NCBI GenBank assembly: GCA_964647905.1
Contig: CAZYJR010000044.1
Span: 1 to 26,729 of the forward strand
Origin: CAZYJR01 sp964647905
Lineage (GTDB): Bacteria; Desulfobacterota; DSM-4660; Desulfatiglandales; HGW-15
DNA: 26,729 nucleotides
Reading direction: 5' to 3'
Of the stretch, positions 5,889 to 13,924 are shown in pieces. The position numbers were made by a program, and so were the translations under genes. Position 1 is the stretch's first letter. Each line of letters opens with the position of its first letter. The notes under the pieces are model-generated. The model made no database searches, was not told the DNA's origin, and worked only from the letters and a program-made list of their open reading frames with translations.

Positions 5889-7826
5889 ATGAGTGAAGAC
5901 CGCTCAGAACGCAGTCTCATGCTGGGCAACGAGGCAATCGCCAGGGGGGCCCTGGAAGGAGGGATCTCCTATGCAACAGGATACCCGGGCAATCCATCCT
6001 CGGAGATAGTCGAAACCCTGTTCAAGTGGGGTGAGCCCCACGGCGTTGCCGTGGAATGGTCGGTCAACGAGATCGTGGCCCTGGAAGCAGCCGCCGCCTT
6101 TGCATTCTCGGGAAGGCGGGCGGTGGTCACCATGAAGCAAAACGGCCTGAACGTGGCTGCAGACTTCCTGACCACAGTCTCCCTTGACGAACTCAGCGGC
6201 GGCCTGCTGGTGGTGGTCTGCGACGATCCCGGGCCTCTTACAAGCAGCAACGAACAGGACTCCAGGCACTTCGCCAAGATCGCTCAGATTCCCCTTCTCG
6301 AGCCTTCCACCTCTCAGGAGGCCAAGGACATGGCCGCATACGGCCTCGACCTGTCCCAGCGCTTCGGGATCCCCTGCATGCTCAGGGCGGTCTCCCGGCT
6401 CTCCCACGGACGCGGTCCGGTCTCCCTGCGGCCGGTGCCCCCATCCAAGGGACCGCGGCCCCGGTTCGACACCACCCGCCCCAAGGTGGGGCTGCCCTTT
6501 CTTGTCACCCGGAACCACTCCCGGCTGCTTAGGGTAAGAGAAGAGATCCGGGCCGAGCTGGAGGCCTCTTCCTGGAACGAGTATGCAGGCCCCGAAGGCG
6601 CCTCGACCTTGGTGGTCGCCTCAGGCCTGAGCGCCAGATACGGGGAAGAGGCGATTCAGGCCCTGGGCCTTGGCGACAGGATGGGGCTCCTCAAACTGGG
6701 CACCACATGGCCGCTCCCCACCGCGCGCATCCTGGAGCGCCTCGCCCCCGCCGGAACCGTCTGCTTCCTGGAGGAGGTGGATCCTTTTGTGGAGGATGGG
6801 GTCAAGGTGATTTTCGCCGAGAACGCCGACCGGCTGGGCGGTGTTCGTTTCCTGGGAAAGAACGACGGGTTCGTGACGGGCCCCGACGGTCCCGGAGTGG
6901 GAGAGATGGATACAGACACGGCGGTTTCGGCCCTGGCCCGGCTCTTCAATCTCGAACGGAACCTTCGAGATGCGATATCCGACGAGCTTCTCGATCGGGC
7001 CAGGGGTCTTCTGGCTCCCCGAGAGCTCTCCTTCTGCCAGGGCTGCCCCCATCGGGCCTCGTTCTATGCCGTCAAGACCGCTTTGGCCATGGACGGCAGG
7101 GACGGGTTCCTGGTCGGTGACATCGGGTGCTACGGCATGGGGGCCGGGTCCACGGGGTTTGACCAAATCAAGGCCCTCCACTGCATGGGTTCGGGCATGG
7201 GTAATGCCTGCGGCTTCGGCCGGCTGAGGGAATTCGGCTTTGATCAGCCCGTGTTGGCCTTGGCCGGGGACTCGACCTTTTTTCATGCAGGGCTTCCCGC
7301 ACTGGCCGATGCCGTATACCACCGGGCCGACGCGGTCTTCGTCATACTGGACAACGCCGTGACCGCAATGACCGGCTTCCAGTTCAACCCGGCAACCCCT
7401 TCGGCGGTCTCCAGGGGAAAGCAGAATATCCCCATCGAAGATGTCGCGCGGGGCATGGGTGCCGAGGCCAAGGTGCTCGACCCGGTGGCCGATGTAAAGG
7501 CGGCCGTCATCGCGGTGCTCGAAGCCATCGATAAGGGCGGCGTACAGGTGCTGGTGTTCAGGCACGGGTGCGCCACCTTTTTCCAGAAGCTGGTCGATCG
7601 GGATACGAGACCACGGGTCCGGGTGGACACAGAGAGATGCCTGGGAGAGCAGTGCGGGTGCAACCGCTTCTGCAGCCGCATCCTCGGCTGTCCGGCCATC
7701 CTTTCAGACCCGGAAGGCGGCGTTGCCCGAATAGACGAGCAAGTTTGCACCGGGTGCGGCCTGTGCGTCCAGGTGTGCCCCGAGCAGGCGATTATCATCG
7801 AATACCCGGAGGGCGGGCATCCATGA
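5889..7826 (+). CDS. iorA: Indolepyruvate ferredoxin oxidoreductase, alpha subunit
   Basis: IorA carries thiamine diphosphate and iron-sulfur clusters and, with IorB, converts aryl-2-oxo acids plus CoA into aryl-acyl-CoA, CO2 and reduced ferredoxin in the cytoplasm. The 645 residues show an N-terminal pyrimidine-binding part with GYPGNPSSE (family: GYPGTPSTE), a TPP site in the second half (GDIGCYGMGAGST, then GDSTFFHAGLPAL and LDNAVTAMTG) and a C-terminal ferredoxin domain. The last cluster is regular (C620, C623, C626, C630 in CTGCGLCVQVCP). The preceding one has the unusual spacing C584-X4-C589-X-C591-X3-C595-X5-C601. ATG 5889 lies 18 nt after GGAGAAGG, with closer AAGAG. It overlaps iorB by ATGA. 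The substrate could be indolepyruvate, phenylpyruvate or a related acid. Confidence 0.93.
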   Translation: MSEDRSERSLMLGNEAIARGALEGGISYATGYPGNPSSEIVETLFKWGEPHGVAVEWSVNEIVALEAAAAFAFSGRRAVVTMKQNGLNVAADFLTTVSLDELSGGLLVVVCDDPGPLTSSNEQDSRHFAKIAQIPLLEPSTSQEAKDMAAYGLDLSQRFGIPCMLRAVSRLSHGRGPVSLRPVPPSKGPRPRFDTTRPKVGLPFLVTRNHSRLLRVREEIRAELEASSWNEYAGPEGASTLVVASGLSARYGEEAIQALGLGDRMGLLKLGTTWPLPTARILERLAPAGTVCFLEEVDPFVEDGVKVIFAENADRLGGVRFLGKNDGFVTGPDGPGVGEMDTDTAVSALARLFNLERNLRDAISDELLDRARGLLAPRELSFCQGCPHRASFYAVKTALAMDGRDGFLVGDIGCYGMGAGSTGFDQIKALHCMGSGMGNACGFGRLREFGFDQPVLALAGDSTFFHAGLPALADAVYHRADAVFVILDNAVTAMTGFQFNPATPSAVSRGKQNIPIEDVARGMGAEAKVLDPVADVKAAVIAVLEAIDKGGVQVLVFRHGCATFFQKLVDRDTRPRVRVDTERCLGEQCGCNRFCSRILGCPAILSDPEGGVARIDEQVCTGCGLCVQVCPEQAIIIEYPEGGHP

Positions 7827-8446
7827 GCGCTTCGAGCAACATTGTGATCACGGGTGTAGGAGGACAGGGCAACGTCCTGGCTGCAAGGCTGCTGGCGGCA
7901 ACGGCGCTCGAATATGGGCTGGAGGTCACCGTGGGGGACGTCTACGGGCTGACCCAGCGCGGCGGGTCCGTGGCCAGCCACGTCAGATGGTCCGAAGAGC
8001 GGCTGCCCACGCCCTTGGTGCCGCAAGGGACATTGAACATTCTGGTGGCTTTTGAACCTCTGGAGGCCCTAAGGGTCCAGGTCCGGCACGGCAACACGAA
8101 TACGGCCGCCCTGGTGAACGAGTCCCCTATCTTACCCATTGGGGCCCAAGCCGGGCGTTTTTCGTATCCAGACGAAAAGGCCCTATGGGCCATTCTGACT
8201 GAAACGACCGGGACCTGCAGGAAGATCGCAGGCTCCCGGGCTGCAAGGGATCTGGGAAACATCCAGGTCTTGAATACGATCATGCTGGGAGCTCTTTGCG
8301 GTTCGTGCCTGACAGAGTTTGAGGCCGCGGCTTTCCAGGATGTTTTGAGAAGAGAGCTGCCGGAGCGGTTCATTGATCTGAACCTGGCGGCCTTTGACAA
8401 GGGGCTTGGGCTAGGCAGCGCCGGCCGGAGCTTGTTGTCGCAGTGA
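7823..8446 (+). CDS. iorB: Indolepyruvate ferredoxin oxidoreductase, beta subunit
   Basis: This 207-residue protein is the gamma-domain-like partner of IorA and completes the CoA-dependent oxidative decarboxylase. It begins SNIVITGVGGQGNVLAARLL, the glycine-rich start typical of pyruvate/2-oxoacid oxidoreductase gamma subunits, and continues with GLTQRGGSVASHVRW, the family's conserved QRGG segment. The frame is open far upstream, but ATG 7823 fits the family's N terminus, has GGAGGGCGGGC in front and overlaps the iorA stop as ATGA, so the two subunits are translationally coupled. Length is normal for IorB. An 87-nt gap containing a perfect palindrome separates it from dctP. Confidence 0.92.
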   Translation: MSASSNIVITGVGGQGNVLAARLLAATALEYGLEVTVGDVYGLTQRGGSVASHVRWSEERLPTPLVPQGTLNILVAFEPLEALRVQVRHGNTNTAALVNESPILPIGAQAGRFSYPDEKALWAILTETTGTCRKIAGSRAARDLGNIQVLNTIMLGALCGSCLTEFEAAAFQDVLRRELPERFIDLNLAAFDKGLGLGSAGRSLLSQ

Positions 8447-8458
8447 CCGCGACAGCCG

Positions 8459-8474
8459 CGGGGCATATGCCCCG
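8459..8474. promoter_or_regulatory. Perfect 16-bp palindrome before dctP
   Basis: CGGGGCATATGCCCCG is its own reverse complement and lies 12 nt after the iorB stop and 60 nt before dctP. With no loop it suits a dimeric regulator's operator better than a terminator, and no T-tract follows. The regulator is unknown; the XRE-cupin protein of the same cluster is a candidate. Confidence 0.4.
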
Positions 8475-8533
8475 AACCGGTTTCAACGTGCGGAGGATGT
8501 CGCATCAAACGTGAGTGGAAAGGAGATAGTGAG

Positions 8534-9541
8534 ATGAAAAGGATGGTTAAGACAGCTTTAGCAGTACTGGCCATGGTGGGACTTCTGGCCGGAGGCGCCT
8601 CGGCCGGGGACAAACCCCGTGTCTTGAGCGCCGTGGGCCTGATACCCGTTGACAACATAAACATGAAGCATATGTGGAACTACAAGGAATGGGTGGAGTG
8701 CGCATCGGACGGCCGGCTGATCATCGACATCAAGGGCAACGGAGAGGTGATCCCTACAGAAGAGCAGATCTTTGCGCTGAGCAAAGGGCGGATAGACATG
8801 ATCTTCTCCATGGGGGACGATATCTCTCAGATGACCCCCTTGGGATCGGCCATGGTCTTGACGGACATGCCCCCCTGGGAGGAGCGTGAGAAAGGGATCT
8901 GGGATTTCTACCGGGAAATTATCGCCCGTGACTGCAATGCCTATTGGCTTGGACCGCTTTACTCGGCCCAATTCTTCACCCTGACCACAAACGTGAAGGC
9001 CCATAGTCCGAAAGAGCTGAAGGGGAAGAAGATCCGTGCAGGGAGCTCCTTCTTTGACTCGGTCAAGGCCGTCGGCGCGGTCCCGGTGAGCACGCCCATG
9101 ATGGAGATATATACCGCCATGGAGAGGGGCAACATCGACGGGTTTGTCATGGTCCCGGTGGGATACACCCAGTTCGGCTGGCACGAGGTGAGCAAGTACT
9201 GGGTAGGGCCGAGGCTCCTGGAAGGCTCCACCCCCTCATGCCCCCTGATCAACATGGATGTCTGGAACTCGCTTTCAGACCAGGAGAAGGAATGGCTTAC
9301 CCAGCCCATCATAGATCATCTGGAGGAGATGTACGGCTACCACTTCTGGCTCTATCGCGGAGGTAAATACGGAACAGGCGCCATGCTCGAAGCCGGGGTC
9401 GAGCGAATCGAGTGGTCAGAGGAAGACAATCAATGGTTCCGCGAGACCTGGCGGGATGCCTTGTGGGGATATGTCAGAGAAAATATGGATTCCAAGGACT
9501 TTGAGCGGTTCAGAGAATTGGTCGGCCGGGATGCGAAGTAG
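8534..9541 (+). CDS. dctP: TRAP transporter substrate-binding protein DctP
   Basis: This 335-residue protein is the periplasmic binding subunit of a tripartite ATP-independent transporter, which captures carboxylated substrates. A Sec signal peptide is evident (KRMVK, a hydrophobic stretch, then ASA-G near residue 25). Family features include GKKIRAGSSFFDSVKAVGAVP, the region holding the carboxylate-binding arginine, followed by MMEIYTAMERGNIDGFV. GGAGATAGTGAG precedes ATG 8534. It is followed by the small and large permease genes. Co-location with aminotransferase and IOR points to an amino-acid-like or 2-oxo-acid ligand. Binding-site residues beyond the arginine do not let me name the substrate. 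Confidence 0.9.
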   Translation: MKRMVKTALAVLAMVGLLAGGASAGDKPRVLSAVGLIPVDNINMKHMWNYKEWVECASDGRLIIDIKGNGEVIPTEEQIFALSKGRIDMIFSMGDDISQMTPLGSAMVLTDMPPWEEREKGIWDFYREIIARDCNAYWLGPLYSAQFFTLTTNVKAHSPKELKGKKIRAGSSFFDSVKAVGAVPVSTPMMEIYTAMERGNIDGFVMVPVGYTQFGWHEVSKYWVGPRLLEGSTPSCPLINMDVWNSLSDQEKEWLTQPIIDHLEEMYGYHFWLYRGGKYGTGAMLEAGVERIEWSEEDNQWFRETWRDALWGYVRENMDSKDFERFRELVGRDAK

Positions 9542-9590
9542 CTTGCGGGCCTCGGGCCTGCGGTTCACCAGGGCCTGATGGAACAGAAAA

Positions 9591-9624
9591 CCCTTGCAGC
9601 CACGCCTGGTGCGGGCTGCAAGGG
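9591..9624 (+). terminator. Stem-loop between dctP and dctQ (attenuator or mRNA stabiliser)
   Basis: CCCTTGCAGCC (9591-9601) pairs perfectly with GGCTGCAAGGG (9614-9624) around a 12-nt loop. No T-tract follows, so a full intrinsic terminator is unlikely. Such hairpins after binding-protein genes often protect the upstream message and raise the ratio of binding protein to permease. Confidence 0.5.
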
Positions 9625-9675
9625 GACTCCTACACCGGCGGCCTGAACTTGTAGAGGCGTGCAAGGAGGCTTGTT

Positions 9676-10185
9676 TTGGTTTGGCTGAAACGACTCGGCA
9701 AGGCCTATGACTTTCTCATAGCGGGGCTAATGGCCCTTTCCTGCGTACTGCTGACCGGAGCCATGCTGCTTGTCTGCCTGGATGTCTTCATGCGCTACCT
9801 GTTCAACATCCCGATCGTGTGGGCTACGGATGTGTGCGAGTTCGCCCTGGTTGGCATCGTCAGCCTGGGTATGGCCTGGCTTTTAAAAGACGAGTCGCAC
9901 GTGCGAATGGATTTTCTAGTAGAGAGGCTCCAGCCGCGAAAACAGGCCTTTTTTTCCGCACTGAATGCGGTGATCGGCGCAGTGACTCTGGCCGTGATAT
10001 TGAGGTACGGCGTGGTGGAGATAGCCGAGCTCTGGCAGAGGAAATACGCGATGGAAACCGGGGTCCTTCGCATACACAAGGTCTGCCTCCTGATTCCTCT
10101 CGCTTTCGGTCTATTTTTGTTCCTGATTCAGTTCATTCGACAGGCATTCATGTACATCCGGCGTTTTCGAGAGCTGGGACGGTAG
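9676..10185 (+). CDS. dctQ: TRAP transporter small permease DctQ
   Basis: The 169-residue inner-membrane protein has four hydrophobic segments: FLIAGLMALSCVLLTGAMLL, VCEFALVGIVSLGMAWLL, AFFSALNAVIGAVTLAVIL and VCLLIPLAFGLFLFLIQFI. This matches the four-helix DctQ family and its usual length. The segment FMRYLFNIPIVWATDVCEFA is the typical family signature between helices 1 and 2. The start is TTG 9676, chosen because AAGGAGG (9663-9669) lies 6 nt before it and the first hydrophobic segment begins shortly after. It stands between dctP and dctM and is needed for assembly of the transporter. Confidence 0.88.
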   Translation: MVWLKRLGKAYDFLIAGLMALSCVLLTGAMLLVCLDVFMRYLFNIPIVWATDVCEFALVGIVSLGMAWLLKDESHVRMDFLVERLQPRKQAFFSALNAVIGAVTLAVILRYGVVEIAELWQRKYAMETGVLRIHKVCLLIPLAFGLFLFLIQFIRQAFMYIRRFRELGR

Positions 10186-10234
10186 GTGTAAGACCCGGAG
10201 CAGTCTGGTTCGTCTTACGGAAGGAGTTGATTGA

Positions 10235-11551
10235 ATGGAGTGGCCGATTGTCCTGGGCCTCATCTTTCTGGGGCTGATCGTGCTAATGCTGACCGGCCTC
10301 CCCGTGGCCATTTCCTTCATGGCTGTCAACGTAGTGGGAATCCTTGTTTTCTGGGGCGGTGAGAGCGGTCTCGGTCAGCTCCTGCTGAGCATGAAGAACT
10401 CGGTCAAGAGCTTCGTGCTCCTCCCGTTTCCATTGTTCATATTGTTGGGAGAGGTGCTGTTTCGCTCCGGCATGGCCGGGAGGGCCATTGATGTGGTGGA
10501 TACCTGGCTGGGGGGCGTTCCGGGACGACTGGGGCTGCTGGGTGTAGGGGCCGGAGTGGTCTCTTCCACCCTGAGCGGCTCCGGGGTGGCGAGCACGGCC
10601 ATGCTTTCGGCGACCCTGGTTCCGGACATGGAGGCCCGCGGGTACAAGAAGGCCATGAGCTTGGGCCCCATACTGGGAAGCGGCGGCATAGCCATGATCA
10701 TTCCGCCGAGCGCGGACATAGTTCTGCTGGCCAGTCTGGCCTCCCTGTCCGTGGGCCAGCTCTTGATGGCCGGCGTATTCCCGGGGATTCTCATGGGGAT
10801 TCTCTATGCGATCTACATTGTGGTTCGCTGCAAGATCCAACCTTCCATAGCACCGCCCTACCAGGTCCCGCACATCCCGCTTGGGGCCAAGATACTGATG
10901 ACCTTCAAGAACGTAGTCCCCATCGCGGTAATCATCTTTTTGGTGATCGGGGTCATTCTGGTGGGCATCGCAACCCCTTCAGAGGCCGCCGCCCTAGGTG
11001 CGTTGGGCGCCTTCGTTCTGGCCGCCTGCTACCGCTCCCTCACCTGGGAGGTAGTAAGAATCTCCGTCCTGAACGCCACAAAGATCACGGTCATGCTGCT
11101 CAGCATCCTCCTCGGGGCAATGGCGTTCAGCCAAATCCTGGCCTACACCGGCTGTGTCAAAGGGCTCATAGAGTTTACAACCAGCCTGCCGCTGCCTCCC
11201 GTAGCTGTCCTGATCGGGATGATGGTGACCGTGCTGTTCCTGGGATGCTTCATGGACGAAATCGCCCTCATGATGATGATCCTGCCGATCTATATGCCTA
11301 TAATAGAGGCGCTGGGATTCGATCCCATCTGGTTCGCCATCCTGCTCCTGGTCAACTTCGAGATGGCCCTGACCACACCGCCTTTCGGCATGATACTATT
11401 CGTCATGAAGGGAGCGGGGCCCCCGGACACCCGCATGGTGGACATTTACAAGGCTGCGGTGCCGTTCTTGGTGTGCGACGCCGTGGCGATCGCCCTGCTC
11501 ATCCTGTTTCCCGAGATATCCTTATGGCTTCCGGGTGTGATGACGAATTAG
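10235..11551 (+). CDS. dctM: TRAP transporter large permease DctM
   Basis: This 438-residue protein has about twelve hydrophobic segments and is the transport subunit that couples uptake to a sodium gradient. Family hallmarks are seen: FPLFILLGEVLFRSGMAGRAI near residue 65, GVVSSTLSGSGVASTAML, GGIAMIIPPSADIVLLASLA and, near the end, VNFEMALTTPPFGMILFVMKG. Length is normal. GGAAGGAGTTGATTGA precedes ATG 10235. A 49-nt gap separates it from dctQ. It ends about 105 nt before the FrhB-like gene. Confidence 0.92.
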   Translation: MEWPIVLGLIFLGLIVLMLTGLPVAISFMAVNVVGILVFWGGESGLGQLLLSMKNSVKSFVLLPFPLFILLGEVLFRSGMAGRAIDVVDTWLGGVPGRLGLLGVGAGVVSSTLSGSGVASTAMLSATLVPDMEARGYKKAMSLGPILGSGGIAMIIPPSADIVLLASLASLSVGQLLMAGVFPGILMGILYAIYIVVRCKIQPSIAPPYQVPHIPLGAKILMTFKNVVPIAVIIFLVIGVILVGIATPSEAAALGALGAFVLAACYRSLTWEVVRISVLNATKITVMLLSILLGAMAFSQILAYTGCVKGLIEFTTSLPLPPVAVLIGMMVTVLFLGCFMDEIALMMMILPIYMPIIEALGFDPIWFAILLLVNFEMALTTPPFGMILFVMKGAGPPDTRMVDIYKAAVPFLVCDAVAIALLILFPEISLWLPGVMTN

Positions 11552-11656
11552 CAACGGCGGAATGGATCTTAGAACCATTCGGGATGAACCAGCAACTCAT
11601 TGACGCCGCCGGTGTGGAGAAAAACCATTCGAGGAGCACATAAGAGGAACGTAGAG

Positions 11657-12769
11657 ATGATGAGGATTGGAGGACCCGGGGAACTGGTCCGGGACGTACA
11701 GCAGGCGGGAATGTGCATCGGCTGCGGGGCGTGTGTGGACCTTTGTCCGTACTTCAGGCACCACAACGGAAGGACCTTACAGGTATTTTCCTGCAACCTG
11801 GAGAGCGGTCGCTGCTTCGCCCATTGCCCGAAGATAGAAGTAGACCTGAACGAGCTATCCCAAAGGCTCAGGGGGCGCGCCTATCAAGGGCTGGATCTGG
11901 GCGCTTACAGATCCATTCATGCCTCAAGGGCGGGCGCCGCCATGTCAGGGCCGGCCGCCTTTCAGGCGGGGGGCACGGTGACCGGGCTCATGGCCTTTGC
12001 CCTGGATTCAGGCGTGATCGAGGCGGCCGTGCTGACGGATCGAGAGGGAATTCGGCCCGTCCCCAGGATAGCCGGGAGCACGCAGGAAATACTGGCCTGC
12101 GCCTCCAGCAAGTTTACAGCCGCGCCCACACTGGAGGCCCTGAATCGAGCGGTCCGGCTGGGATATTCGCGACTGGGCTTAGTGGGAACCCCTTGCCAGA
12201 TCACCGCTCTCGCCCAGATGAAAGGGAACCCGGCTTCCAGGGAGGGTTTCCAGGACCAGGTAGCCTTCTCCGTAGGTCTGTTCTGCAACTGGGCCCTGGA
12301 CCCACGTGGACTAACGGAGTTCCTATCAACCCGTGTTGACCTCGCCCGGGTGACCGGCATGGATATCCCTCCACCCCCGGCGAATGTCCTGGTGGTCAGG
12401 CTGGGGGACGAAACTCTGGATGTCCCCCTTGATGAAATTAGGCCTCTAATCCCCGAGACTTGCTCCGTCTGCCCCGATCTCACCTCGGAGTGGGCCGACC
12501 TTTCCGTTGGCATGTACGAGGGAAGGCCCGGCTGGAACACGCTCATCGTTCGAACGGATGAAGCGCAAGAACTGGTCTTGAAGGCGGAAAAGGCCGGATA
12601 CCTGGAGCTCGAGCCCATGCCCGAGGAAAACCTGGAACACCTGGCAGGCGCCGGGCGTGCCAAGAAGGAGCGAGCTTTCGGGAACGCCGTGCGAAAAGAC
12701 GCAATCAACAGCAGGGACCGCTGCTCAATGCTTCGCATCCCCCCGGAGGCGCTCGAGCGTTTCGCCTGA
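11657..12769 (+). CDS. FrhB/FdhB-like iron-sulfur flavoprotein (F420 hydrogenase beta family)
   Basis: The 370-residue protein matches the coenzyme F420 hydrogenase/dehydrogenase beta-subunit family, whose members pass electrons between iron-sulfur clusters, flavin and a second carrier. An N-terminal 4Fe-4S motif CIGCGACVDLCP (C20, C23, C26, C30) is followed by further cysteines, the family signature LVGTPCQITAL, and the C-terminal CSVCPDLTSEWADLSVG. Of two possible starts I chose ATG 11657, which has AAGAGG about 9 nt upstream; the upstream ATG 11600 lacks a good site. It follows the TRAP genes on the same strand. I infer, without direct proof, that it reoxidises or uses ferredoxin reduced by IorAB. 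F420 itself may not be the partner in bacteria. Confidence 0.82.
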   Translation: MMRIGGPGELVRDVQQAGMCIGCGACVDLCPYFRHHNGRTLQVFSCNLESGRCFAHCPKIEVDLNELSQRLRGRAYQGLDLGAYRSIHASRAGAAMSGPAAFQAGGTVTGLMAFALDSGVIEAAVLTDREGIRPVPRIAGSTQEILACASSKFTAAPTLEALNRAVRLGYSRLGLVGTPCQITALAQMKGNPASREGFQDQVAFSVGLFCNWALDPRGLTEFLSTRVDLARVTGMDIPPPPANVLVVRLGDETLDVPLDEIRPLIPETCSVCPDLTSEWADLSVGMYEGRPGWNTLIVRTDEAQELVLKAEKAGYLELEPMPEENLEHLAGAGRAKKERAFGNAVRKDAINSRDRCSMLRIPPEALERFA

Positions 12770-12799
12770 TTGCGCCATTGCCTTGGAGGTCATAACACT

Positions 12800-13915
12800 T
12801 TGAAGTCACAAGGCCTGGCGGCGATAATGTTGGGGCTCTTTTGCTTGATCGCAGGCGTTGCGGTTGCCGCAACCCCAGGGGAGAAAGGAAACATAACCAT
12901 GGAGCAAAAGGAACGTAAATTGGAAACAGCGGTTTTTGCAGGGGGCTGTTTCTGGTGTATGGAGTCTGACTTCCAAAAGGTGGAAGGGGTGGTTAAGGTG
13001 GTCTCCGGCTACACGGGCGGGGAAAAGCCCAATCCGACCTATGAAGAGGTCTCCACCGGGAAGACCGGCCATTTCGAGGCCGTACAGGTTCATTACGACC
13101 CCGAAAGGATCTCCTACAGGGAGCTCTTGGAGATATTCTGGCGGCATGTGGACCCCACCGATGACGGAGGCCAGTTCGTTGACAGGGGCCCCCAGTACCG
13201 TACGGCGGTCTTTTACCAAACGCCTGATCAAAGAGACATCGCAGAGGCATCAAAGCAAGACCTGAATGATTCAGGCAGGCTCGACAGGCCCGTTGCAACC
13301 GAAATCCTGGCTTTGGAGACCTTCTATCCGGCCGAGGAATACCACCAGGATTATCACAAGAAGAATCCGACACACTACCGCAGATATAGAGCAGGATCAA
13401 GGAGAGATAAAACCCTTGAAAGGGTATGGAATAGGCCAACAAGGCCATCTTCAAACTGCTCGGCTTGCTCTGAGAAAAAATATGAAAAGCCTGACCGATC
13501 CACCCTGAAGAACCGATTAACCCCCATGCAATTCAATGTCACCCAGGAGGATGGGACCGAGCCTCCCTTTAGGAACCAATATTGGGACAACCATGAACCG
13601 GGTCTCTACGTGGACATCGTATCCGGGGAGCCTCTTTTCCTGTCCGTGGACAAATTCGACTCCGGGACCGGATGGCCCAGCTTCACCAGGCCGGTTGAGC
13701 CGGAAAATATCGTGGAACGCGAGGATCGACGCCTGGGAGTCCTTCGTACGGAGGTCAGGAGCCGCTTGGGGGATTCGCACCTGGGGCACGTTTTTCCGGA
13801 CGGCCCGCCGCCCACGGGTAAGCGTTATTGCATAAATTCAGCGGCTCTTCGCTTCATCCCCAAAGAAGACCTGGACAAGGAAGGCTACGGCAAATATCTG
13901 AAATACCTCCAATAA
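12800..13915 (+). CDS. msrAB: Bifunctional methionine sulfoxide reductase MsrA-MsrB with signal peptide
   Basis: This fusion repairs both S- and R-methionine sulfoxides. A TTG start at 12800 with GGAGGT about 9 nt upstream gives a 371-residue protein with a Sec signal (hydrophobic stretch, then AVA-A near residue 24). The MsrA domain has GGCFWCMESDF (catalytic C50). A linker of about 40 residues leads to MsrB, which starts near LKNRLTPMQFNVTQ and contains DSGTGWPSF, GDSHLGHVF and RYCINSAALRF (catalytic C344). The CxxC zinc ligands of many MsrB proteins are absent in the usual places, as in other MsrAB fusions. An internal ATG at 12899 (residue 34) has its own AAAGGAAAC site and would give a cytosolic form. 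It ends 9 nt before the convergent FAH gene. Confidence 0.92.
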   Translation: MKSQGLAAIMLGLFCLIAGVAVAATPGEKGNITMEQKERKLETAVFAGGCFWCMESDFQKVEGVVKVVSGYTGGEKPNPTYEEVSTGKTGHFEAVQVHYDPERISYRELLEIFWRHVDPTDDGGQFVDRGPQYRTAVFYQTPDQRDIAEASKQDLNDSGRLDRPVATEILALETFYPAEEYHQDYHKKNPTHYRRYRAGSRRDKTLERVWNRPTRPSSNCSACSEKKYEKPDRSTLKNRLTPMQFNVTQEDGTEPPFRNQYWDNHEPGLYVDIVSGEPLFLSVDKFDSGTGWPSFTRPVEPENIVEREDRRLGVLRTEVRSRLGDSHLGHVFPDGPPPTGKRYCINSAALRFIPKEDLDKEGYGKYLKYLQ

Positions 13916-13924
13916 ATGGATGTC

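Noticed and set aside
6621..7565. 314-codon open frame on the minus strand inside iorA
   Set aside because: Antisense of conserved IorA, composition typical of shadow frames, no family resemblance.
11600..11656. Longer N terminus for the FrhB-like protein from ATG 11600
   Set aside because: No ribosome site, and the extra residues match nothing in the family; ATG 11657 follows AAGAGG.
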